Shown here piece by piece: positions 15,501 through 25,889 of a DNA stretch of 64,000 nucleotides (position 1 is its first letter; the number at the start of each line of letters is the position of its first letter). A program made the translations under genes and the position numbers. Source of the stretch: Cristatella mucedo (taxonomy: Eukaryota; Bryozoa; Phylactolaemata; Cristatellidae). Under the pieces are notes generated by a model, which was given only the letters and a program-made list of their open reading frames with translations, was not told the DNA's origin and ran no database searches. The stretch lies in NCBI GenBank assembly GCA_009760855.2, contig WPIO01000072.1:1350501-1414500 (forward strand). The letters run 5' to 3'.

Positions 15501-15520
15501 AAACTAAAGCCAACCGCTGT

Positions 15521-15774
15521 CAGCCCTGAGCAATCTTATGAGTCTGATGGTACTTCACAGCAGCCTCCTCTCCATTCTTATCACCAACAACAACTGGTAT
15601 GGCAGGATCTTTAACTGGGTACTCATGGACAACCTGCTGGTCCTGCTGATTGTGTCGATGGTGATGCACAGTTTCCCCGAGAATGGCGATTAGCATCGTC
15701 GCCACGGATATGCACGGCATCGGCACAATTGCATTCAGAGTCGATGACGTGATTGGGCTTCCTGGTCCGTTCAT
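15521..15774 (-). CDS. unrecognised short open frame, possible captured exon
   Basis: An 84-codon open frame from ATG at 15774 to TGA at 15521. The frame is also open further upstream, into the left inverted-repeat arm. The translation has a hydrophobic stretch (MPCISVATMLIAIL) followed by a His/Gln-rich and then a charged part, which looks more protein-like than its surroundings. I do not recognise the family. Only the region upstream of about residue 6 is duplicated in the right arm (20538-20857), so the arm ends near this start codon. It could be an exon of a host gene, a piece captured by the element, or chance. Confidence 0.25.
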
Positions 15775-16085
15775 CTCGAACGCGGGGCCATTGAAATTGT
15801 AGGGAATAGCTACTGCCGTTGCTGATAACTTTTGTAGCCACAGGAAATTGTGAGCCTAGCGAGATCGAGACGCCATCGCACTAGTGCACGTAAATAACTG
15901 GAGGAAACAGCTTTCAAAAAGTGCCGATAGCCCGCCTACTTGATGCAAAGCAGACGACAGCCATAGCTCGGCAGTACGAGCGGTTGAGTTCACGAGGGCA
16001 CGCGAGCTGCAATTAGAGGCTGCTTCGTTCTACTTTCGGCCGGAAGTCCCTCCGGCCGAAGCCCTACGAGCGAGCAGCAGCCCAG
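15759..16085 (+). repeat. outer inverted-repeat arm, left
   Basis: About 327 bp that is the reverse complement of 20538-20857, with very high identity apart from small indels near the inner end: this arm has an extra CCGGCCGAAGCCCT-like insert, and the other has an extra GCGAGCAGC. The arm contains a CTTTCGGCCGGAAG motif that is itself nearly palindromic. The spacer between the arms is about 4.45 kb. Confidence 0.92.
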
Positions 16086-16149
16086 TCGTTATCGCCACAT
16101 GCTCATCACATGCTGCAGCCACTGCAAGCCACACTGTGGCTTATGAGTA

Positions 16150-16455
16150 GATTATAATTGAATTACGAGTATAATATAAGCGGATTATAAATAGATTCAT
16201 AGTAGATCAAATAAATAATATCAGTGAATTGAAAGTAGATTATTATCGGTTTATAAGTACGAATAAGCCTAGACTATACGTGGAACATTAGTAGATAATA
16301 AGTATATTAGCAGTAGGACTGTACGCACATCATGAGAAGATTATAGGTACACTATAAGTATTCAATAGATTATGAGAAGATTATAAATAGCTTATAAATA
16401 CTTTATAAGTAGAATGTGAGTATATTGTAATTACATAATAGATAGATTAAATGTA
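16150..16455 (+). repeat. A+T-rich repeats (AGATTATAAGTA-like)
   Basis: Many degenerate units resembling AGTAGATTATAAGTA occur immediately inside the left outer arm. They are non-coding and have no equivalent inside the right arm. Confidence 0.6.
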
Positions 16456-16459
16456 GATT

Positions 16460-17410
16460 ATGGGTAAATGTTTAGTTGTGCCACTCAGAAATAGGAAAGC
16501 TTAACACTCAAAATCGGCTCTACCAGCAAATTTCCTGTTGCATCTGCACGAAATCTAGGTATCCAACTGAAAGTGACCTTTCAATAAATAAAGGCATCAG
16601 CTCCACTGTCAAGTTTGCCTACATTCAGCTACATAACATTACAAAAAGTTGGGCTAGCTTAGACAAGGAAACCCCATCCAATTTGATCCGTGCGTTTGTG
16701 AAATCTCCTCACGACCTCTGTAACTCACTGCTCGCTGGTCTACTGGCCTGTGCAATCAGGTGCTTACATTTGGTGCCAAACTCTGCCGCCAGGCTTGTCG
16801 AAAAGTTACCGCATCCCACCACTTATACCTGACCTGCACTCTGGCTCCTAGACAAGCAGCGTATTGATTTCAAGGTTCTGTCACTAACTATTAGGTTCCT
16901 CCATTCTCTGCTTCCGGATTCTACTTATCAGAATTACTCCCCACCTGGCTAGGCATCGCACCACCTGTTCGTCTGATTCTAATTTTTTAGCTATACATCG
17001 TCCGAGCCTACACATCGTTTGGAAACCATGCCTTTAGTTCACATGCTCACAAAGCCTGGAACTCATTACCGGCTGACGTCAAGACAGCTCGTAACTAGAC
17101 GACATTTAAAAAGAAGCTAAAATGCACCCGTTAATGATAGCATTTGCTGGGTCCATGTGGTTTGTCCTATATGTGCTTATGAGTTCCGACAATGTGCATG
17201 CTACCACTAACCATATTTCAGATGTTGAAAATGTGGTTTTCACCTCGAACCAGTTTATGCTTGTTGAAATTGTGCGTGCTATTACTGATTGCTTCATCAT
17301 GATTTCTGCACAAATATATAGTAGTGCCTAGAAAGAGATAAAAAAATTCTAAAATTAAATTCTAAATTAAATTGAATTATATGAGGGAGCTATGCAAATG
17401 TATTATTGTT
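16460..17410 (+). mobile_element. LINE 3' fragment, degenerate
   Basis: The post-RT coding region (16476-16832, with ISSTVKFAYIQLHN and LCNSLLAGLLAC) is followed by a decayed 3' part ending in ATT repeats near 17400. Several stops and frameshifts. It lies inside the inverted-repeat structure. Confidence 0.75.
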
Positions 17411-17639
17411 ATTATTACTAGTAGTAGTAGTAGCAATAGTAGTATTATGTCCTACGGGAGGATAACGTTCTTAACCTGAGCCTATCTTTTTACCTCAGTG
17501 CTCACGATCAAACTCCGACACATGTAGATGGCCGCCAATTTTACCAAATTGCTTCATGCGATTATGCTCTATTAATTCCCTACTTACACATCTTATCAAG
17601 AGCGTATGCTATTATCAGGGAAATGGTCTTCTGATTTGG

Positions 17640-18085
17640 CATCCAAAATAACCGTATCAGCTCCACAGCTGGCTGCCTACTTTTATCTGCCAACATTGGA
17701 AAAACTTTGACCTGCTTTGAAAGGGCTACCTCGTCCAAGTTGTTACGTGCATTTGTGTCACACCGTCTCGACTTCTACTAATCACTACTCACAAGTCTTC
17801 TGGCCTGGGCAATTAGGTGTTTACACTTTGTGTAAAGCTGCACAGTTAGGCTTGTCTGTGGTTTGCGTAGCAGCTGTCACATTGCAACATTTCTCACCGA
17901 CCAGCAATTTCTCTCTATCAAGCAGAGCATCGACTTCACGGAACTGTCACACACTTGTGGGCCCTTTCATTCTCTTGTGCCAGCCTATTCATCCGAATTA
18001 CTTCCCAACCAGGATAAGCGGGGTTCGACGAATTACTGCAATCCACCGCAATCCACTCTAATTAGGCTAGCAACGACCAGACGTA
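17640..18085 (+). mobile_element. LINE fragment, strongly degenerate
   Basis: A second, older piece of the same LINE region (17717-18061) is recognisable by colinearity with the post-RT part of the reference copy: the CAGCTCCACAG...GCCTAC start and the GTTACGTGCATTTGTGTCACACCGTCTCGACTTCTAC-type stretch. No intact frame. Confidence 0.6.
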
Positions 18086-18268
18086 AGCGTTGCCGAACTC
18101 AAATTTTGCGCTGATGTTGTAGTACACATTCGAATTTATCTGTCCACAAAATTTCATGTCGCTGCGCACGCGCACTTATGCAAATGAACTTTGACGCCGG
18201 ACGCCTGTACCGCAATCCACCGAAATCCATTATAGTTCTCGTCAAATCCACCCCAAATCTGCTGCGAA

Positions 18269-18500
18269 TCCTTTTTTCGCGTTCAACCTTGGGCAATCCA
18301 TGGCAATTGACGGCATTTTTCCGAGACAATACAGCAATCTATTAAAATTACAAACAAAGCTGGTGGGAGAAGATTACATTTTCCTTTCGTAACAGTGTGC
18401 TGTATTAAAAGTGCAACCGCGTCCTATCAACCAATCTTGAACGTGCATGCGAGGGCAATGCGCGGCAATCGAAGGCAACGGTCTGAGAAAATACGGATAT
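18269..18500 (+). repeat. inner inverted-repeat arm, left
   Basis: About 232 bp that pairs with 18724-18964 with few differences. The spacer is about 220 bp. The arm contains the same GATTGCC(A/G)TGGATTGCC-type words as the tandem array further right, here in reverse orientation. Confidence 0.88.
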
Positions 18501-18723
18501 TTATATGTAACACACGTATTCTGTCTGCTGCAACTATAGCAGCGGTGGTGAGAGCCTTTTCTGCGAGCAAGTTTTCCACCAAGTCTTTAGCTGAAAGAGT
18601 CTAGACGCCTGTGGGCTCACCGTAATTTTCTTAGTAGAAACTCCTCAGCGCCGAAGTGGATTCAGGCCTTAATGGGAGTGTCAGCCAGCAGCGTTCAGTC
18701 TAATTTTTAAAGGACCGTTATAG

Positions 18724-18964
18724 ATATCCGTATTTTTCCAGACCGTTGCCTTCGATTGCCGCGCATTGCCCTCGTATGTACGTTCAAGATTGGTTGATAG
18801 GACGCGGTTGCAATTTTAATACAGCACACTGTTACGCAAGAAAAATGTAATCTTCTCACACCAGCTTTGTTTGTAATTGTAACAGACAATCATAGATTGA
18901 TGTGTTGTCTCGGACAAATGCCGTCGATTGCCATGGATTGCCCAAGGTTGAACGCGAAAAAGGA
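18724..18964 (+). repeat. inner inverted-repeat arm, right
   Basis: Reverse complement of 18269-18500. It opens with ATATCCGTATTTTTCC and ends in AACGCGAAAAAGGA. Together the two arms could form a long hairpin. The short open frames on both strands (18707-19083) are by-products. Confidence 0.88.
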
Positions 18965-19039
18965 CAGCAAGTGCGCCCACAGTGAGCGTTATGTAGTAGG
19001 ATAATTACAAATTCAAACAGCCAATTTCCAGCAAATTGG

Positions 19040-20530
19040 AACCAGATTGCTACAGAAACCGGGCCATTGCCATCGATTGTCATGCATTGCCTTCGATTGG
19101 GCCTTTGTCGATTGCATAAAAGGTTGTGGCTTCACTTTCAATGCAGTGTAGTGCAATACGAAAGAAAAGTTGGAGCTTCTCTCAGCAACCGTCGGTGCAT
19201 TTGTAACTGTCCGTTATTGATTGGCGTATTTCCCCGGGCCATTGCCGCCGATTGCCGTGGGTTGTCGTCGATTGAACGCGTACCATGGGTGAAAATTATG
19301 CGCGTACAAAGGTACATGTTACGTAGAATGAGAGTTGCAGTTTATTGCAGCTAATCTTGTCAATTTTCCACGGATTTCGCTATCGGCCCCTACCATTGCT
19401 GTTGATTGCCGTGCATTGCTGACAGTTAACAAACAAAGCATCTTGAAAGTTCCATGGTTTTACTTTGGACGCAGCGGAATGTTATATGTAATGACAATTG
19501 AGGCTTTCGCGCTGCCGATTTCTCTTCAATTCTCCGAGAATTGGGGTATTGGTCCAGGACATTACTGTCGATTGCCTTTCATTGCTCGCGATTGTACGTG
19601 CGCGATTGGTTGAAAGGATTCGATTGCACTTTCAACATCAACACAGTGGGCTGTGACAGGTAAGATATATTTGATCTTGGCCCAGTCACTTTCCAGTGAT
19701 TTATGATGGACCATAATGGATTGCCGTAGTTGCCAGGGCCATTGCCGTCTGTTGCCATGCACTGTCCAAGATTCAACGGTCAGAGCTGGTTGAAAGTATG
19801 TGTGAACGCAGTGAGATGTTACGTGGAATGAGAATAGGAGCTTTGTGCAGCCGATTTCTCGTCGATTTGCCACGGATTTCGGTATTGGTCCCTGCCATTA
19901 CTGTCAATTGCCTGTATTGTTGACAATTAACGTGCAAAAAACTTGAAAGTCCTACGATTTCACTGTTAGCACAAAGAAATGTGAAATTTGACGAAAGTCG
20001 GCACTTCGTGCAGCCAATTTAGTGTCAAATTGCCATGGATTGTTGTAGATTGCTGCTTTGAGCCGAGCCGTTGCCGTAGATTGCCATGCATTTCGCGAGA
20101 TTATACGAGCAAAATTGCTTAAAATGATGTGGTTGACTTTAACCAGTGTGCTTTATAATATGCATTGAAAATTAAAGCATTGCGAAAGCGATTTCAGGAC
20201 ATTTTGCATCAGATTGCTGTAAATTGAGTTATTAGCCCGGGCCATTGCAGTCAATTGCAGTGCATTGCTGCCGAATGATCGAGGCGATTGTAGTGAAATT
20301 TTGGGATTACCCAATAACCAAACATTAGAGCAACGGGCAATCACTATTAGAGCTTAAAGTGTACTTATTCTGGTCGTTTTGCGGCGGGTTTCAGTACATT
20401 GACGTAAAGGCCCGGACAGTTGCAGTCGATTGCAGTGCATTGCTGCAGAATGACCGAGGCAATTACAGTGAAGTTATGCAAGTACACAATAACCGCAATC
20501 CGGTTCAAATTTGCTGGAAATTGGCTGTTT
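19040..20530 (+). repeat. degenerate tandem array, unit about 150-180 bp
   Basis: A block reading roughly GGGCCATTGCCGTCGATTGC followed by CATGCATTGCC returns near 19050, 19227, 19381, 19547, 19736, 19882, 20060, 20238 and 20413, so the spacing is about 150-185 bp. Between blocks come shared words such as GGTTGAAAG, a TTCACTTTCAACACAGTG-like stretch and GCAGCCGATTTC. Units have diverged considerably. It is non-coding and ends against the right outer arm. Confidence 0.75.
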
Positions 20531-20537
20531 GAATTGG

Positions 20538-20857
20538 CTGGGCTGCTGCTCGCTGCTCGCTCGTAGGGACTTCCGGCCGAAAGTAGAACGAAGCAGCCTC
20601 TAATTGCAGCTCGCGTGCCCTCGTGAACTCAACCGCTCGTACTGCCGAGCTATGGCTGTCGTCTGCTTTGCATCAAGTAGGCGGGCTATCGGCACTTTTT
20701 GAAAGCTGTTTCCTCCAGTTATTCACGTGCACTAGTGCGATGGCGTCTCGATCTCGCTAGGCTCACAATTTCCTGTGGCTACAAAAGTTATCAGCAACGG
20801 CAGCAGCTATTCCCTACAATTTCAATGGCCCCGCGTTCGAGATGAACGGACCAGGAA
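20538..20857 (+). repeat. outer inverted-repeat arm, right
   Basis: Reverse complement of 15759-16085. Homology stops at GGACCAGGAA (20857), exactly where a separate hairpin and the A+T-rich block begin, so this junction is an insertion or recombination breakpoint. Confidence 0.92.
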
Positions 20858-20858
20858 C

Positions 20859-20967
20859 GATGATTGTTTTTTCCCCGATGCCACACTTACCATTTTTCAC
20901 CGAGCCCTCGATAAATCTCGGGCTCATTTCAAAATTGTAAGTGTCATATCGTGAAAAAACAATCATC
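20859..20967. repeat. 109-nt imperfect palindrome at the block junction
   Basis: A perfect 15-bp outer stem (GATGATTGTTTTTTC with GAAAAAACAATCATC) encloses an imperfect middle stem (ACACTTAC with GTAAGTGT) and an inner GAGCCC/GGGCTC stem. It could be a small foldback MITE or the end structure of the A+T-rich block; no matching copy is seen at the block's right end. Confidence 0.8.
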
Positions 20968-21059
20968 ACACAAATAGTAAGTTTTATTATAGTTTATAAA
21001 TATATTAATAAAATGTATCAATCAGTAGATTTTTATACAACATGCTTACTTTCTCTTAA

Positions 21060-21431
21060 TTGTACCAGTTCGCTTTAATGATTTCATTTACTATGTATAA
21101 CGTGAGTACTAAGTGTGAGTTCTTTCGTCGACATTATCGTGAGAGTATGATTTCTTACATTATTAGAATTAGGGGAGTATTTTATAAGTTTTATGGTTAT
21201 GGGGTACCTTTTGTTAAAGGTAATGAGGGAATTAAACTAGATGTTAATTTTATAATTAATTTCATTCATGAAGGTAAGAAACAAAAGTTATCAAATTATG
21301 TAATGATTAGACATCAAGAGTTCTTTAATGAAGACAAATCTTGTAATGTTGTTAGTGATTGCTTAGCTGAAATTTTCAGAGATCCCCCTATCAAAAGGTT
21401 TTTTAGAAATAGTAAGTTGCCTAATCTTTAA
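21060..21431 (+). CDS. hypothetical protein of the viral-like block
   Basis: An intact 123-codon frame with A+T-rich codon use like the rest of the block. It is rich in Phe, Tyr, Arg and Lys, with a C-terminal basic end. I do not recognise a family. The real start may be the internal Met at residue 7 or 12. It is the leftmost + strand gene, transcribed opposite to the capsid-like genes. Confidence 0.45.
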   Translation: MYQFALMISFTMYNVSTKCEFFRRHYRESMISYIIRIRGVFYKFYGYGVPFVKGNEGIKLDVNFIINFIHEGKKQKLSNYVMIRHQEFFNEDKSCNVVSDCLAEIFRDPPIKRFFRNSKLPNL

Positions 21432-21439
21432 TATAGGAA

Positions 21440-21838
21440 AATGTCTTATTTAAGAAAAATTTTGTTATCAAAAGATATGATGAAACTATTCAATATAATA
21501 CAACAATTAGAGAGTGTTTAACAAATCTAACAAGAGCTAGATATGTAATCAAAGTTATAAACATAGTACTAGCCTTAGGAGTAGCTGTTTTTAGTTCTTA
21601 TATTCAATTATTTCCAGATATTACTCATGTTGTTTGTTTCTTTTCAGCCCTATCTGCAATGTCTGTGGCAGTTGATGGTGTACTAGCAGAAATAGACAAA
21701 CGTGAAAGAAATACTCCAAATTCTAATTCAGAAATTATTTCATAGATTACTAATGCTTTATCTGATAAAGAAATTACAAAAGAAGAATTTGAAGGAATTA
21801 TATTGGGAAGTTCAAAAAATGAAATTAGTGCTGTTTAA
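21440..21838 (+). pseudogene. small membrane protein-like remnant
   Basis: In the three + frames a hydrophobic pair of segments can be read (near 21540-21700, including ALGVAVFSSYIQLF and a second Ala/Ser/Val-rich stretch), followed by a charged tail (AEIDKRERN). Frames are broken by several stops, including one at about 21743. It would be a two-helix membrane protein; function unknown. Confidence 0.35.
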
Positions 21839-21839
21839 T

Positions 21840-22255
21840 AACTTGGAACTCCTATCTAACAAAACTCCCTTTAACATTATTTACCCTAAAACGAACTGGT
21901 TGTTCATCCATTACCATTATTCTATCAATAGTATGTTTAGTCAAACTCCATATCGGATCTGTAGCTCTTCTTCTTTTTTCATCTTTTCCTTCACCTGGTT
22001 ATAGTAAATATTTAATTTTTGGTCAAGAAATATTTAAAAACTGGATGTTATCCAACTTTAGTTATTCATAGCTGTTTAGAACATGAATCAGTATGTACTA
22101 TTTCAAAACTATTTCCACTAGTTAAAGGTAAACGTAAAGCAACAAAGTTAAAAGAGTTAATGGTATTAATTTTTCATTTATACTTTTCAGGAGGATATAT
22201 AACTAACCAAGAGATTTACTTATTTAAATCTCCAAGATTATTAATGAAGTAATAA
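21840..22255 (+). pseudogene. unassigned A+T-rich coding remnant
   Basis: A broken open region on the + strand whose last part (22019-22252, 77 codons) ends in TAA at the edge of the convergent minus-strand gene. It has Lys-rich, virus-block-like composition. No family recognised. Confidence 0.3.
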
Positions 22256-22261
22256 TCAGTC

Positions 22262-23038
22262 GGTAATCTACTGACATATGCAAAATACTTTAACATAACC
22301 ACCATTTGCAGAAGTATTTATACCTCTTACATATCCTGACACAACAGTTGGATCACTACTAGGTCTATAAAATACACAATTACCCGCTCCAATAACCATA
22401 ACATTTAGTAATTCTATTGGTGGTGATGTTTTATTTTCCCATTAAAAAGAAGTTGTAATATTAATAATTGAATTCATAGATTTAGGTATCATTTCGATTG
22501 TTATTACATTCGTTGTTTTCTTAGCTGTTTTATCTACAAAATGTTTTGTTGCAGCACCAGAAGTATTAACAGATCAGAAACATTAGTAATTGAGTTGCCT
22601 CCCATATTTATATTCATAGTTGAAGGATAGTTCTCTAGTAAAACATCTCTTTTCATTCCTCCATAAGTAACACAAAAATTGTCATGTAATACTACTGGGT
22701 TTCCATTACCTGAATTCTAATAAGTAGATGTTATAGCGTAACTATTTATATTCTAATCACCACTAATTGTATCACCACCCATTGTTTAACTGACTGACAT
22801 TAACATCATCAGTAGGATTAACACCTGGTCCAAGATTAGTAATAGGTTGGTTACTCAAATTTAGTAACCGTGAAGAATTGACAACAAAATTAGAATCAGC
22901 ATAAGCTTTTGTCACTGCATTACCACCATTAACAGGATCACTTATATTTATAATTATATTTCCATTACCATCAAGGTCTGATAGTATATAACCATTAATC
23001 TTTGATACATAGTCTTCAATATGAAACTTTTTGTTCAT
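22262..23038 (-). pseudogene. fibre-like repeat protein, broken
   Basis: The first 88 codons (23038 to 22772) are open and contain motifs typical of phage and viral fibre shafts: a residue pattern around NLSNQPITNLGPG followed by a D-V-N-x-S-Q-L element, and an earlier AVTKAYADSNF. After a stop at 22772 related Asn/Gly-rich coding sequence continues, with stops, to about 22262. Such repeats form trimeric attachment fibres; the assignment rests on motif style only. It is the last gene of the minus-strand run. Confidence 0.5.
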
Positions 23039-23237
23039 CTATATATTTATCAATCAAAACTTTTGATCCATTTTAACACACCTTTAACTATTGGAACTAT
23101 TCTTGCAAATCTAAAAGTACCTTCTTCTTCTACAACTTGTATTTTTAATTTTTTTATATATTATTTTATATCGTGACCATTATTCTCTTTAATATTAAAT
23201 TTCCATACTTGCTTATAATATCAAACTCAAAATCAAA

Positions 23238-23864
23238 TTATTTCTCATCTTTAAGAATTAACATAAATAAAGTAACTCTAACTGGCATATCAAATTCAGA
23301 TTCTGATGGTGCTCTAACATTTCCAGCATCTACATAATTTAGTGGAGGTTCTTCACAGTCAAGTCCAGGAATATAAACCGCAAACTCAAAGTAAAAACAT
23401 CTACTTAGTCTTAAAACATGTAACCCAAGTAAGCACTGAGCTAAGTATTGTTTTAGAATAAATTTTTTAACTATTTTTTTACTCCATAAACATTTTATTT
23501 CTATTAATATATCACTATCAATTATTTCATCAGGAGAATATTTATAAACTCCATCACTAGTAAAACAATCATTCGCATTCTCTATCTTTCTATCTAATTT
23601 CATTTTTAGAAATTTAGCAGATATAAGTTCAAATACCTTACCAAATAACATTTGATGAAATTTTATTGGTTTAGAATTAGCAATATAGATTTTTAGTTTC
23701 CTATTTACAATTAATTCGATATAATAATCTATTTGGAAACCAAATACCATATCATTTCCTAGATCAGAATACATTTCTGATCCCCCAATGTTTAATGACA
23801 TAGATTTTTTCCATTTATCTGAACCTTGAATACAAGTTGTTTTTGCGTTATATCTAATAATCAA
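23238..23864 (-). CDS. PD-(D/E)XK (YqaJ / lambda-exonuclease-like) nuclease
   Basis: An intact 208-codon frame, the longest uninterrupted gene of the block apart from one virion-like gene. The central part has the layout of YqaJ-type viral recombinase nucleases: an upstream Glu in a GKVFELISAKF helix, then a Y-S-P-D-E-I-I element, then an acidic strand ending in LIEIKC (the E-x-K of the PD-(D/E)XK core), then a helix with YLAQCLLGL. In the family these enzymes trim DNA ends for recombination or replication. It overlaps the end of the capsid-like gene by about 10 bp, a compact virus-like arrangement. Despite the open frame it sits in an otherwise dead block, so activity is doubtful. Confidence 0.5.
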   Translation of the reverse strand: MIIRYNAKTTCIQGSDKWKKSMSLNIGGSEMYSDLGNDMVFGFQIDYYIELIVNRKLKIYIANSKPIKFHQMLFGKVFELISAKFLKMKLDRKIENANDCFTSDGVYKYSPDEIIDSDILIEIKCLWSKKIVKKFILKQYLAQCLLGLHVLRLSRCFYFEFAVYIPGLDCEEPPLNYVDAGNVRAPSESEFDMPVRVTLFMLILKDEK

Positions 23865-25880
23865 AATTTGTATAAATATCTAACGGATTAAAAACAGACG
23901 TTCCTTTACTGCAAGTAAAATTTGTTATATTACCATTATATGTTAGTTCAGCAGTGTTTTCACAAATAGTAAGATAGTGGAGTATGATTGTTGTAGCAGG
24001 AATGGCTACACTACCAGGTTCACCTGCTTGATCAGTACCAGCATCAGCAGCGTTAGGTATCAAAGAATTTAATTCAACAGTTACATTAAGTTTTGATGTT
24101 ACTCTAAGAGGTTAATCATTGCATTGAAGGTCAATAACATGAATAGGATAAAGTGATAACCATTCAGGATATGTAAAACCAACAGGTTTAGTTAATTAAT
24201 TCAACCCAAGAAATTGTTTCCTAAATGTAGTAAAATCTAGATATGCAGTTGAGCATTTTCCATCTTTTGGATAACTGCTTCTTGCAAGAGTTGGATATTG
24301 TTTTAAGCCATTAGCAAGAACTGTTACACTTTTAATATCACAATGATTGTAAGTACAAGGATTGCCAGTATAACTTTCATATTTATTAAATTGTTGTGCT
24401 GCAACAATTAACCATCTAACTTTATCAATAGTTTTCTGCACCGATAGAGTCCTTGTATATCTAAGACCTTGATTGAAATTGGTTAGAGTCATATTCTCAT
24501 ATCGTTTAACTATGCAGTTAAGTCTAATTTTCTTTGATCTCTCACTTGAAATTTCAGCAAATGCCTTTTGGACACTTCCTTTAGGAGTATTACATGGAAC
24601 CATTAATCTCCTTTTTGACATATTAATTTTAAATGAAATCTGTAACACCATTTCCATTACCAAGAGCAACTCCTATGCTTATAATTGCATTAATATTATC
24701 AGCAGCACCACCAGATGTTCCTGTTATAATAGCATTATAATCATTACCACCAACTTGAGTAATTTAAAGAGTAAATGGAATATTATAAAGAATTGTATTC
24801 ATATCTGCACAGAATCCAGAAATTCGTGATAAAGATAGTGAAATACTGAACGTGCCTTGATTATCTGCAAAAACATGTAATAAACGTCTTCTGTAAATAA
24901 ATCCATTATTTGAAGCACTTGCAGATGATGCAGCAGGACTAGTGCAAGGATACATTTTTGGATTAATAGTATTACCAGTAATACACATATCATCCATTGA
25001 ACTAGCCTCATCTTTTTTCCAACCATTTGCAGGTCCTTCAGATCTATTATAATCATTTGGATAACATATAAAGCCCATAATTGTTGAAACACTTCCTACT
25101 CCCTGTGGCATTGATATAGTATCAAGTTCTTCAGCACCGAGTCTAATTCTCATAGAACTAAACATCCAAGCAAGAGCATAATAATAATAATATTGCACTT
25201 GATAAAGCACCCTCAGAGAACTTAATCTCTTTCTAGGCGCTTTACATATGCTGCAAAGTGATATGCAATAGAATAGTAAGTAAAATCATGCTTGAAAAAC
25301 AAACAAAATGAATATGGTTAGGGGTGACATGCACAGGGTCAGCATGCGAATGTGGTTAGTGGCAGCATGCACAGTGTCAGCACGCATAAGCACATCAAGG
25401 ACGAATCACAGGGACCCACTAAATGCTGTCCTAAATAGGTGTGTTTTAAGTTTCTTTTAAATGTGGTCAGGTCAGGGGATGTTCTGACGCAGGTCGGGAG
25501 GGAGTTCGAGGCTTTGGGAGCATACGAGCTAAATGCACGGTCTCCAAAGGATTTAAGGTTTGTACGAGGTATTTTCAGCATTGTTAACTAATCCAGCAGC
25601 AAGATTTCGATTAGGAGCAGTATATTTATTATTAGCAGCAGTCGTTTGAACTTGTATTTGACCTTCAAGTAGTAGATATGCATCAGATAAAACATAACGC
25701 GTTTGTTGTTCACCAGGATCAATGAATGTAAGTAGTTTATCAGCTATAGCATCAGTTTCATTTCCATTACTTTGGTAAAATTCTTTACATCAATAACCCT
25801 TAAGTCTATAATCAGGAAAATCAGGATCACTCATGTCGAGTATAGTGTTAATAGAAGCACTTGCCATTTCTGCTCCATAT
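23854..25880 (-). pseudogene. major-capsid-like gene, broken and LINE-interrupted
   Basis: A single long minus-strand gene can be followed in pieces: an N-terminal part (25880 to about 25580), a LINE insertion (about 25166-25578), a middle part (25165 to about 24764), then 24669-24196, and a C-terminal part (24063-23854). The layout resembles the double-jelly-roll capsid protein of Polinton/adintovirus-type elements. The features used are a first domain with an FSISLSLSRI strand, a central basic segment, a second domain with an N-P-C-T-Y-N-H element, and an end with ...VIDLQC. Breaks include in-frame stops near 25793, 24763 and 24195 and at least one frameshift. It cannot make a product as it stands. 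The family call is based on pattern, not a search. Confidence 0.55.
25166..25578 (-). mobile_element. LINE 3' fragment inside the capsid-like gene
   Basis: (ATA)n tail and hairpin block at 25180-25250, 3' UTR, and a short post-RT coding end (25339-25570). It splits the capsid-like gene, whose coding sense resumes on both sides. It is nearly identical in layout to the insertion at 27797-28253, so this LINE family was active after the viral-like block entered the genome. Confidence 0.88.
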
Positions 25881-25889
25881 ACAAAAGTA

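Noticed and set aside
15060-16455. Possible CRISPR-like or satellite array in the A+T-rich repeats
   Set aside because: Units are short, degenerate and unevenly spaced; there are no identical repeats with unique spacers, and the host is an animal.
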